Below, in pieces: positions 30,187-40,604 of a DNA stretch of 64,000 nt. Within the stretch, counting starts at the first letter, position 1; every line of letters starts with the position of its first letter. A model generated the notes under the pieces. That model had not been told where the DNA came from, searched no databases, and saw only the letters and a program-made list of their open reading frames with translations. The stretch comes from Metopolophium dirhodum (lineage: Eukaryota; Arthropoda; Insecta; Hemiptera; Aphididae): the NCBI RefSeq assembly GCF_019925205.1, contig NC_083560.1, positions 558,001 to 622,000 of the forward strand. Reading direction: 5' to 3'. The position numbers and the translations under genes were made by a program.

Positions 30187-31770
30187 TGTGCGGACGACGG
30201 CTGCACATCCAAAGCCGGTTACGAGTGTGCGTGTGTGTGAGTGCGCGCCCGGACGGCGGCCAACACGCAACCCGTCTTGTGTGACGATACTTACCTACCT
30301 TAGTCGATAGCCCTATGGGAGGGAAGAGAAGTGGACTGTATTTAAAAATATGATAGGAGCTGATTGCAAATAGGAATTATATTTATTATGATGATGATGT
30401 GAGGTATCTAACCTAATGCGGTAATGCAAATATAAAACAGTTGTTTGCGGTCTAAAATATACAAACAATTTATTATGACATTCTGCAGTACGAAAATCGT
30501 ATTTACTAATGTTAGTGGTAATAAATGCGCGATCACAAGCCGATCGGCGAAAAATACTATAATAATACACAACGCCCGTCGAAGACGACGACGACGAATA
30601 ATAATTCAAATTAGAATAATAGTGCGACAATATGCACGTCGGAGACCTATGACAATACAATAATAATACAAAATAATACGCGTGTGTACGACGTTGATAG
30701 CAGGTGATAACGTGTTGACGGAGCGGTTGTCCCAAAACGACAATGATGCTGTTGCTCGCGTCTGTGAGGTATACGACAGGGTTACTTCCGTCGAAAACGG
30801 CGAATCGGTCGACGACACCGCGTATTGGCGGCCGGTGGTCGACGATGGTGTGGAGGCGTTGGTATGAGATCGAATAGGCCGGCGCGGGCCAAATTACGAT
30901 CGGCACTGGACGTGCCCGTTGTCGCGGTACTAACGCGGCACAAACGACAAAACTGGACCACGTCACGACTGACCCGTTCGCTCGATGTAGGGCGGGCGGA
31001 TGGGAAAACACGTGGATGCGTGGGCGAGCGGAACTCGAATCGCACGGCGATCGTCGGGCGGGTGACAAAATAGCGAGGTTCGAATCGCACCAATACCTCG
31101 GTGGCGACGCGGCGTAAATGCGGCGCACACAATCGAAGAAACCGGCGGATGATCGGTCAGGCGCGCGAACACGTGGGAACACGGCAAAATCGCACTGCGT
31201 AGGCAGAACGAGCGGGCGACGATGTACGATAAGTGTACTGACCACGGGAGGTCGAATAACACAAATTCGTGTGCATAATCGGGCGTTGCGACACGAAAGC
31301 GTCGAAAGCGCGAACCGCTTTGACGACAAAACACGTGGATACGTGGGTGACCACGGCTCGGGGTCGCGCAGCGATCGAATCGGGCGGGCGACGGACAAAA
31401 GACAAGGAACCGTGGTGTCGGCACACGGGCCGATACTCGTAACGCGAAAACGGGCGTTTGCGACGAGTTAAAGAGCAGCGAGGCTCGGGTGCACGGAACA
31501 AAATAACCAAAATGGCGTTTTAACGGCGGCGGCGCACCGGATCGCAACATGAACATGAACTTGCCTAGACGGCTCGGAAAGAACGACAAAAAGTATAGCG
31601 GCGGGTGCTGGCGGCCGTCGGCTTGACCGCGACGGTACCATCTCTTTCTTCGGTGGTACAAAGTTCACACGCACAGTGTTTCGGTGGCGGCGCAGCAGGG
31701 TGACAACATTGCGACATATGCCTATCGTATACGACTGCGCAATTTTTGAATTATCGTTGTGTACCCAACA
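30187..31770 (-). mobile_element. Solo LTR (1,584 bp) inside R1 ORF2
   Basis: On the minus strand the segment begins TGTTGGGTACACAACG and ends CGTCCGCACA, giving TG...CA termini. It is flanked by a perfect 5-bp direct repeat AGGTC (30,182-30,186 and 31,771-31,775). Removing the segment and one AGGTC copy joins AKRKEIKHRP to PPWWNGTLG in one frame, which fixes both borders. No internal retrotransposon genes are present, so this is a solo LTR left by LTR-LTR recombination. It is CpG-rich in the middle. Diverged subrepeats of about 160 bp carry a core like CACGTGGATACGTGGG near 31,009, 31,168 and 31,332. A minus-strand AATAAA lies near 30,380 and a consensus-like GTAAGT donor near 30,290. The 5-bp duplication fits Bel/Pao, copia or some gypsy families; the family is not assigned. 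Long ORFs across it look fortuitous. Confidence 0.9.
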
Positions 31771-31775
31771 AGGTC

Positions 31776-33069
31776 TATGCTTGATTTCCTTTCTCTTTGC
31801 CATGTGTGTTTCACACGCTTCCCTCAGTACGTCTGAGAGCGCTATCGTGCAACTCTCAACGTCCGGGCACTCGAGTTCCCTTCTCCTAGCGTCTCTCCTG
31901 TCGGCTAAGGTCTTACCGAACTTTTTCCAGTCCATCCGGCTGTGGTTAAAGCCTTGCGCGTTCTCCCTAGGAGGCTCTCGGGCGCTATTCTGTGCAATGA
32001 TATTAAAGCAGATCAGCGCATGGTCGCTCGACGTCAGATCGTGAGTGGTGGACCAGTCCACAACTCTGAGGTTGTTAGACGACAGAGTCACGTCCAGGTA
32101 CGCCGACCCTCAGTTTCTGAACGTCGGTACGCCCGGCTGGTTATGGACTCTCAGGTTCCTCTGACTTATGAAGTCGAAAACGATGTCAACTCGACTGTCC
32201 GGCCTGTCGTCGTGCCAAACTGTGGACCTCGCGTTCACGTCAGCGCCCACCAGTACATCGCCTCTCAGTCCGTCCATGATAGAGTTCAGGGCGTCGACGT
32301 ACTCCTGGGTGGGTACCGAGAACTGGAACTAGGATGATATCAGCGTGAGCTGGATATCGTCCCTAGCGATCGTGGCCACGGCATTATGCGAGGTACTTAA
32401 CTGTCTCTGGCCCAGGACGCTTATGGCTTGGTTTACTATAACGACCGCGGACTTAGGTTCGCAGTCGCTAGCTATTACCTTGAAGGGGCGCCTGTCTAGC
32501 AGGTAAATCCCCTTTCCATCGGTTGCGGGCTCTTGTATCAAACATATATCAATGGTCTTGCTTACCAATAGTTGCTCGATCTCATGCATTACGATCTTCG
32601 ACCTTGCCGCATTTATCTGGGCTACTTTGATTAGCGTCTCGTCTTTCCCTTGGGCCGCAAGCCTGCTAGTGTCCGTGTTAATTATGCAGTCAACTGACAC
32701 AGCTGTTCCTTGCGCTTCGCCGTTCTCGGTTCGAGCTAGCTGATCCTCGGAGCTGCCTGTTATATTATCGCATTCGAGAACCAAGTGGCCTATCCCAGGG
32801 TCGACCCTTTCTTTTTGAGGTCGGACTCGTCCTGGTCTTTTCCGCCCTATCTTCCACCAGCCTTTCTTTTTACGTGGCGGTGGGGTTGACACGGTGGTAT
32901 CGACCGGGGTGACACCAGCGTGTCGACCGGTGAGGGGGTTATCTGTCGACGGGCTGCTCGGCTCCACCTCTGAAGAACTAAGTCTTATACACGTTGGTGG
33001 TGGGACCCCGCAATCCGAATTTCCATCTACCGGGCCTCGGCCCGACGGGGTGTCTCTATACTGTACCAT
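31776..33069 (-). pseudogene. R1-type ORF2, endonuclease part (inactivated)
   Basis: This is the N-terminal half of the same ORF2. After a leader of about 145 codons comes an apurinic-endonuclease-like domain: VAQINAARSK, LIQEP (near 32,526-32,540), GADVNARS (32,224-32,247), LDVTL and TSSDHALI (32,014-32,034). In R1 elements this domain nicks the target DNA to prime reverse transcription. The frame is broken by TAG (32,329-32,331), where the family has an aromatic residue, and by TGA (32,110-32,112), probably a former Trp codon. The two are in frame (219 nt apart), so no frameshift is needed. A short linker runs into the LTR insertion at KHRP. The ATG at 33,069 is the first in frame, but the true start is uncertain because R1 ORF1 and ORF2 usually overlap. 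Confidence 0.88.
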
Positions 33070-33099
33070 CGTGTGTCATAAGATTAGTAGTCTGCTTTA

Positions 33100-34440
33100 A
33101 ACGGCGCGTGACCAATGCGCCGAGTTCTCACCATATCACCGGGTGAGTCGGTTCGGAGATGCGCCCTCCGCTGGCGTCGAGAGATTGGGACGGGGGATTA
33201 CCCGAGGGGTGACGGAAGACCTGTTCAGTCACGCGTCTCCACCCAGCCCCGCTACCATGCGGGGCTCGTCGGACGCGGTCTCGATGCCGCGGCCCTCTTT
33301 TGCCCGTCCACGGTTCCGTACCACCGAGGACGAGCTATTCGCGTGGGCGCCCAATGGTACGGCCTTTTGCGGACGCCCACACGCCTTCCACTCTTACTCC
33401 GGGACCTTTCGCTAACCTAGTATTCGCTTCTAAGTCTAGCTGGGTCTCGCCGCTTTAGAAGGTGAGAGCGGTGTGGCACTTCCCGGAGGTCATGGGCAAC
33501 CCCGACTCGTTTGTCGGGCACATGCCCCTGTGCGGCCTGCCCCGGAAGGTACCACAGTTTTAGTCCCTGGGACTTGGAGCCTGTAGGCTTGCTCCGTTAA
33601 GATCCTGTGTCACCGGCCGCGCTCCGGGCCAGATTGACCAGCAAGTTTACAACGTGGTCCGTCTTGGTGCGGGCGGGGCCGGCACCCAGCGCATCGTCGG
33701 GTCTCCCCGGCCGGTCCACCACGAAAGCGCCGCCTGGCTCACCGAGGTGAGCTCGTGACGGCGCTCCCCGCGCCACGGTCGGGTAGGTCCTCCGATAGAT
33801 CTCTTCTCGTGCGTATCCGTCATCCGCGTGCGACCAAGCCGGCGACCAAGCCGGCGACCCACGGCACCCGGGCCCGGCCGACACCGGGGCTCGTCCCTCC
33901 GCGAGAGCTGTGTCGGTTTTCGCAACGGCTCGCGTCGTTGGTGCTCTCGCGGTGGGGGTCCCCGGCGCCCCGAGCCGGGCTCCAGCACGCGCCCCGAGGC
34001 TCAGCCCGCACTCCGCCGCCCTCGGAGTTCCGGGTATCGCATGATATGTGCATCGTTCAGGGTTCCGCGGGTGCGCCGTCGGCCCCGGCGACCACTCCAC
34101 CGTCGCAGCAGTTTCTTTAGCCGGTAAGGTTTCACTGACGGCCAAACCCGCCGGCGCCGCGCCGCTTCCTCCGCACGACGCTAAGATGCATTCTGCCCGA
34201 CCACCACAAATGTGGATTACAGCGGTCTTCCTTGCGGTCTCAGTCTTACGACGGCAAATAGTAATTTGACGACGAACGTAGTTCGCGGGTCCTCAGGAAA
34301 CCAGTTGCGCTCGACGCGAGATCGGGCAATCGACGCCAACCACGCGATATTTTCTCCTCGGGGTAACAGTCTTCCCGTGCTCAGCTTACAGTCGTTCAGC
34401 GAGCTTGCGGATTCTATCGGATGGATGTAGCGTGACCGCC
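33100..34440 (-). pseudogene. Probable R1-type ORF1 (gag-like) remnant
   Basis: This lies immediately upstream of ORF2 in the same orientation, where R1 elements carry their nucleic-acid-binding ORF1. One minus-strand frame reads YRVVGVDCPIS (34,318-34,350) and then TAVIHICGG (34,200-34,226). These resemble the conserved gVD and a-vi-v blocks of R1 ORF1 proteins. The frame is interrupted by at least two stops in that stretch and is then open from about 34,145 to 33,597. A possible decayed zinc knuckle (RCTYHAIPGTPRAAEC) follows near 34,050, and a second weak knuckle-like stretch sits near 33,480-33,420; neither keeps the full Cys/His set. Identity rests mainly on position plus the first two motifs. 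The 33,100-33,600 part is unreadable as protein. Confidence 0.5.
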
Positions 34441-34569
34441 TCCGAGTTCGCTTTTCAGCGGCTGGTTGCCGGTGCTACGGTAATCGGAGTACGGCCGACA
34501 TCCCGGCCGCGCCTCCGACTTAGCCCGCATCAGCCGCTTTGTTTGCTACCTGTTGTAGGGTGAGACAGC

Positions 34570-35052
34570 GTGGGACCGTCTCCTTTGGGCGAGGTTCACC
34601 ACTCCACGCCCGCCGTCGTCGGCCCCGTTGAGTGCGTTCGTCGGGCACCGTGCCCGAGACGGTCGTCCCGGACTTCCCCGCTCATTTGCTCGGGCCGGTC
34701 GTCCGTGAGCGGCCTGATCGCGCCGCGTCGTATCGACCCGCCGACCCGGTCTTTGAATACCTTAGAGGTCGGCTGTTGGGGCGAGAGGGCGATGACATCC
34801 GCTCCGCGTGGGTTGCACTGCGCGTGGCGTGCTTCCCTCGCACCGGATTTCCACCGGGTCTCCCCAATCTACCGCGATTGGAGCGAGTCCTACCACGAGA
34901 GACCTGGGGCATACGAGTATTTGCTACAATGGCCGTTAGTCTCCGGGGTCCCGCAAGGGGGCCCCGGATACTCGGCCGATGCTCGCCCGGGCTCGACTTG
35001 GTCGAGTCCCAACGACTCTGAATTGACGGTACCAGCCGGCAGCCCCCCGGCC
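34570..35052 (+). pseudogene. Second RT fragment, opposite orientation to the R1 copy
   Basis: A plus-strand frame open from 34,570 to the satellite junction shows blocks in the order expected for a non-LTR reverse transcriptase palm. They are NTLEV (compare TLDV), AMTSAPR, LHCAWRASLAPDFHRV, IYRDWSESYHER, LVSGVPQGG (centred near 34,955) and then W..PNDSEL.VPAGS. The segment between GVPQG and the following W is about seven residues longer than usual, and conserved residues are degraded. The fragment is cut at 35,052 by satellite sequence, before the YxDD box. It is head-to-head with the R1-like ORF1 remnant, so it must be a separate element fragment. Identification is by motif order only. Confidence 0.5.
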
Positions 35053-35462
35053 TCAAAATGAATATTGAAGCATTTAACATTTGTTCACTCTAATCAGAAT
35101 AAGTCGGTGGTCTGTGTTGATGGGTTTTTTGAGGCAGTTAAACTAGTATTTTGGGTATTTGAATTTGAACGTTTCAATTAATATAAGAAGTCATTTAGAC
35201 AATGTATTATGCAAGTGTGACTTTTTTTATGTCCTAGAAAACATTCTGTTTTGATAAAATTATAATATTATTCGTGATTTTAATGTTATAGTTATAACTC
35301 AATACAAAAATTTTTTGGGGTAGGGGAAGTTAATTAATAATAAGTTTAAAACAATACTCGTAAAAAATCACAACTATTTGTAAACACTTTTTTAAGTTGA
35401 ATAATTTGGGACATTCAAAATACTTTCCCGTTAATTTTTACGTAGGAATGAGGTGTCTATAT

Positions 35463-35961
35463 TGTTACGTGCTGCCCCTTCAGGGATTCACTATGTTGAT
35501 GATTTGTAAATAATAGTAGTCAAATTAGATTTATAAATACAATGTTTTATTAGAACAAAATGAAATGTATAGTATCATCGTGATAAGAGTAGTAGTAGTA
35601 GTCGTCCTGTATATGGCTAATGGCGTGAAGTCGCTTCTGCGTTGCTGGTCCAGGTACATCTATCTTTACTGTGTTCCCAGCCCTCCTATATATGATGTCG
35701 GTTCCTTTGATAGATCCTGCGCGTGGACAGAGCGTCCTTGAGGTGGATGTAGCTGGTTCAATAAGTTATTATTCTCGCAACCGCCGCTTCGTAACTTGTT
35801 GTAGGCCGCTCCCCTTGATTAGCTTGCCAAAATAGAATGTGGTTTCTAACTATGAAGTTACGCCTAATAGACCATAACAACACAAGGAGAACTGCCTCTC
35901 CGAGTAGAATAATACTTATATACTAATACGTGAATTGAGTACGTAAAGCTATTCCTTTACA
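35463..35961 (-). mobile_element. Solo LTR (499 bp) with ATAT target duplication
   Basis: The segment has TG...CA ends (TGTTACGTGC at left, CCTTTACA at right) and is flanked by ATAT (35,459-35,462 and 35,962-35,965) within otherwise continuous satellite sequence. On the minus strand it has a TATA-like GTATATAAGTATT near 35,920 and an AATAAA near 35,545, in the correct order for an LTR (U3-R-U5), so the original element was minus-oriented. No internal genes are present. A 4-bp duplication fits a Ty3/gypsy-type integrase, but the family is not identified. Confidence 0.85.
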
Positions 35962-37171
35962 ATATTATAATTCTAAAAAATGAAACAATCAAAATGATCA
36001 TTGAAGCATTTAATATTTGTGCACTATAATCAGATTAAGTTGGTGATCTGTTTAGATGGGTTTTCGGCAGCAGTTAAATTATTATATTGGGTATTTGAAT
36101 TGGAACGTTGGATTGAATATTCGATTTCATTTAGACAATGTATTATGTAAGTATGACTTTTTTATGTACTAGAAAACATTCAGTTTTGATAACATTATAA
36201 TAATATTCATGATTATAATGTTATAATAATATTTTAATATGAAAATACCTTTCCGGGGTAGGGTGTAGGTAATTAAGAATACATTTAGAAAATACTCATA
36301 AAAAATCACAACTATTTGTATATATTTTTTTAAGTTGAATAATTTGGGACGTGCAAAAGTACTTTCCAGTTAACTTTTACGTAGGAATGAGGTGTCTATA
36401 TAATAAGTTAATTTCTAAAAAATGTATCTACTATTTTTTGGGTATTTGAATTGGAACATTTGATTGAATATACGATGTCATTTAGACAATGTATTATGTA
36501 AGAATGACTTTTTTTATACCCTAGAAAACATTCTGTTTTGATAAAATTATAATATTATTCGTGATTTTAATGTAATAGTCATAATTTAATACAAAAATAT
36601 CATTCAGATATAGGAGGTAACTCATTAAAGATAAGTTTAAAACAATACTCATGAAAAATTACAACTATTTGTAAAGACTTTTTTAAATTGAATAATTCGG
36701 GACATGCAAAAGTACTTTCCCGTTATTTTTTAAGTGGTAATAAGGTGTCTATAAAATAATTTAATTTCTAAAAATGTAACAATCAAATTCATTAATGAAG
36801 CATTTAACATTTGTGCACTATAATCAGATTAAGTTGGTGATCTGTTTAGATGGGTTTTTTACGGCAGTTAAACTACTATTTTGGGTATTAGAATTGGAAC
36901 GTTTGATTGAATATACGATGTCATTTAGACAATGTATTATGTAAGTATGACTTTTTTTATGTATGAGAAAACATTCTGTTTTGATAAAATTATAATATTA
37001 TTCGTGATTTTAATGTTATAGTTATAATTCAATACAAAAATAAGTTTCCGGGGTAGGGAGTAGGTAATTAAGGATAAATTTTAGACAATACTCATAAAAA
37101 ATCACAACTGTTTGTAAATACTTTTTTAAGTTGAATAATTCGGGACATGCAAAAGTACTTTCCGTTATTTT

Positions 37172-38091
37172 AGATTCTGAGCGAAGCGATGAATGTATTG
37201 ATTCTACAATGATGTGTGTTTTTTTTTAATTTTTTAATTTTTTAATTTTTTTTTTATTTTTGTGTCTGTCATCACCTTTTAGGACAGTAAAAGTGCTTGG
37301 ATTTTTTTCAATAGTAACTTTTCTGATAGGAAAGTGAATCTAGTTGGTACTTTGGGGGGTCAAAAGTAAAAACTTCCCAGTAGTTTTCACAAGCGACGTG
37401 AAAAACAAAAGAAAAATTAAGGAAAAACGGGAATTTTTACGCAAAAACTGTTTTCGAGAAAATCGATTTTGGTTTTTGGTGTAACTCTAAAACAAATGAC
37501 CGTAGGGACATGAAATTTTGACTGAATGTTTATATTAGCATTTCCTATACACCATGAAATTTACAAAATATTTTGACTCTTTTTGAGCGGTTTACGGCCA
37601 TTGTCAGTTTTCAATTTTTTTAGTTTTTTTTTCTATAAATATCAATAAATTTTTATTTGTTGGGTAAAAAAGCGTGAAAATTTAATATAAGGCTCCTGAT
37701 ATATCGTTCTAATAGCAGTTGAAAAATATTAAAAATACATAGTCACATTTTTTTTTTATAAGCATTTAAAGTTCAAATTTTGACAACATTTATCAAATTT
37801 ATAATTTATTAATTATTTTGTGGTTAATAATGTATAAAATGTTTAACTTTTATGGCTAAAGATTGAAAATTTAAAACAAGGTTCCGAGTAAATAGGTTAT
37901 ATATAAATTACTTTATTAACAATAATATCATCAAATATACTTGGTAAAATCATAGGCTGACTGACCGTTTTCGCTCAGAATCGTTTTTCTTATACAATGA
38001 TATTATATCATTGAATTCAAATTTAACACCATCCATTACAGTGACCCACTTGTAACCTACTGTACAGCAGTGCGACATCCACTTATCCACC
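37172..38091 (+). mobile_element. Dispersed repeat copy A, GATTCTGAGCG family
   Basis: A roughly 920-bp block interrupts a satellite monomer: the left flank ends CCGTTATTTT and the right flank resumes TTTTTAAATGAGAATGAGG. It starts AGATTCTGAGCGAAGCG and contains CGCTCAGAATCG in inverse orientation about 110 bp before its right end, so the motif forms a subterminal inverted repeat. No ORF is present. Related sequence occurs twice more in this window (59,760-60,780 and 62,931-63,573). I associate this family with aphid genomes from memory. It is probably a non-autonomous DNA element; the class is unassigned. Confidence 0.7.
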
Positions 38092-40604
38092 TTTTTTTAA
38101 ATGAGAATGAGGTGTCTTTATAATAAGTTAATTTCTAAAAAATGTAACAATCAAAATCATAATTAAAGCATTTAAAATGTATTCACTCTAATCAGAATAA
38201 GTTGGTGATCTGTGTTGATGGGTATTTTGCGGCGATTAAACTACTATTTTTGGTATTGAAATAGAACGTTTGATTGAATATACGATGTCATTTAGACAAT
38301 GTATTATGTAAGTATGACTTTTTAATGTACTAGAAAACATTCTGTTTGGTTAACCCTATAATATAATCTATGAAAATATGAAAATATCTATCAGCGGTAG
38401 GGGGTAGATAATTAAAGATAAGTTTAAAACAATACTCGTTAAAAATCACAACTGTTTGTAAATACATTTTTAAGTTGAATAATTTGGGACATGCAAAATT
38501 ACTTTCCTGTTAATTTTTACGTAGGAATGAGGTGTCTATATGCTTACTTAAATTCTAAATAATGAAACAATCAATATGATTATTGAAGCATATAACAATT
38601 GTGCAATATAATCTGATTAAGTTGGTGATCTGTTTAAATGTGTTTATTGAGGCAGTTAAACTTCTACTTTGGGTATTAGAATTGGAACGTTTGATTGAAT
38701 ATTCGATATCATTTAAACAATGTATTATGTAAGTATGACTTTTTTATGTACTAGAAAATATTCTGTTTTGATAGCATTATAATATTATTCATGATTAAAA
38801 TGTTATAATAATATGAAAATATGAAAATATCTATGAGCGGTAGGGGGTAGGTAATTAAAGATAAGTTTAAAACAATATTCGTTAAAAATCACAACTGTTT
38901 GCAAATACTTTTTTTAGTTGAATAATTTGGGACATGCAAAAGTACTTTCCCGTTAATTTTTACGTTGGAATGAGGTGTCTTTATAATAAGTTGATTTCTA
39001 AAAAATGTAACAATCAAAATCATAATTGAAGCATTTAAAATTTGTTCACTCTAATCAGAATAAATTGGTGATCTGTGTTGATGGGTTTTTTGCCGCGGTT
39101 AAATTATTATTTTGGTTATTTAAATCGGAACGTCTCAATTAATATATGAAGTCATTAAGACAATGTATTATGTAAGTATGACTTTTTTATGTCCTACAAA
39201 ACATTCTGTTTAGATAAAATTATTATATTATTCGTGATTTTATGTTATAGTTATAATTTAATACAAAAATATCTTTCAGGTGTAGGGGTCAGGTAATTAA
39301 GGATATGTTTAAAACAATACCTACTCGTAAATCAAAACTTTTTAAAAATACTTTTTTAAGTTGAATAATTTGGGAAGTGCAAAAGTACTATCCCGTTAAT
39401 TTTTACGTAGGAATGAGGTGTCTATATGCTTAATTAAATTCTAAAAAAAGAAACAATCAAAATGATCATTGAAGCATTTAACATTTGTGGCCTATAATCA
39501 GATTAAGTTGGTGATCTGTTTAGATGGGTTTTTGGCGGCAGTTAAATTACTATATTGGGTATTTGAATTGGAACGTTGGATTGAATATACGAAGTCATTA
39601 AGACAATGTATTATGTAAGTATGATTTTTTTATGTACTAGAAAACATTCTGTTTTGATAACATTATAATATTATTCATGATTATAATGTTATAATAATAT
39701 TTTAATATGAAAATATCTTTCAGGGGTATGGTGTAGGTAATTAAGGATAAATTTTAGACAATATTCATATAAAACCGTAACTATTTGTAAATACTTTTTT
39801 AAGTTGAATAATTTGGGACATGCAAAAGAACTTTCCCGTTAATTTTTAGGTAGGAATGAGGTAGTTATATGCTTAATTAAATTCTAAAAAATGAAACAAT
39901 CAAAATGATTATTGAAGCATTTAACATTTGTGCACTATAATCAGATTAAGTTGGTGATCTGTTTACATGGGTTTTTTACGGCGGTTAAATTACTATTTTG
40001 GGTATTAGAATTGGAACGTTTGATTGAATATTCGATGTCATTTAAACAATGTATTATGTAAGTATGACTTTTTTATGTACTAGAAAATATTCTGTTTTGA
40101 TAGCATTATAATATTATTCATGATTAAAATGTTATAATAATATGAAAATATGAAAATATCTATGAGCGGTAGGGGGTAGGTAATTAAAGATAAGTTTAAA
40201 ACAATATTCGTTAAAAATCACAACTGTTTGCAAATACTTTTTTTAGTTGAATAATTTGGGACATGCAAAAGTACTTTCCCGTTAATTTTTACGTTGGAAT
40301 GAGGTGTCTTTATAATAAGTTGATTTCTAAAAAATGTAACAATCAAAATCATAATTGAAGCATTTAAAATTTGTTCACTCTAATCAGAATAAATTGGTGA
40401 TCTGTGTTGATGGGTTTTTTGCCGCAGTTAAATTATTATTTTGGTTATTTAAATCGGAACGTCTCAATTAATATACGAAGTCATTAAGACAATGTATTAT
40501 GTAAGTATGACTTTTTTATGTCCTACAAAACATTCTGTTTAGATAAAATTATTATATTATTCGTGATTTTATGTTATAGTTATAATTTAATACAAAAATA
40601 TCTT

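Larger units (their letters stand above)
28183..34560 (-). mobile_element. Degenerate R1-clade non-LTR retrotransposon
   Basis: A GC-rich element lies in reverse orientation inside the satellite. From right to left it contains an ORF1 remnant (about 34,440-33,100), then ORF2 with an APE-type endonuclease (33,069-31,776) and a reverse transcriptase (30,181-28,282). R1-clade membership is inferred from the order of domains, the KGCPQGS..GPDLW block and the AKTTWGL motif in the RT thumb region. The 3' end is truncated before the usual C-terminal CCHC finger, and no poly(A) or TTAGG tail is seen. ORF2 carries several nonsense codons, a frameshift and a changed catalytic residue, so the copy is dead. 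The 5' limit near 34,560 is a guess, placed where the oppositely oriented RT fragment begins. Confidence 0.85.

Noticed and set aside
28583..30310. Plus-strand frames of 64-209 codons opposite the R1 RT
   Set aside because: These are antisense shadows of the GC-rich RT coding strand with no motifs.
30313..31661. Long minus-strand frames (361 and 232 codons) between endonuclease and RT
   Set aside because: They lie wholly inside the solo LTR, overlap in different frames, have low-complexity composition and no domain, and are GC-driven chance frames.
30228..31673. 10-bp inverted repeat TGTGCGTGTG / CACACGCACA as DNA-transposon termini
   Set aside because: Sits in a GT-rich tract, has no flanking duplication, and the LTR borders at 30,187/31,770 with AGGTC and frame restoration explain the insertion better.
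33755..34430. Plus-strand frames of 72-121 codons in the GC-rich block
   Set aside because: No recognisable domain. The opposite strand carries the ORF1-like motifs and composition explains the openness.
28183..35052. rDNA, or R1 sitting in its 28S target site
   Set aside because: No 28S rRNA flanks are visible. Both flanks are satellite.
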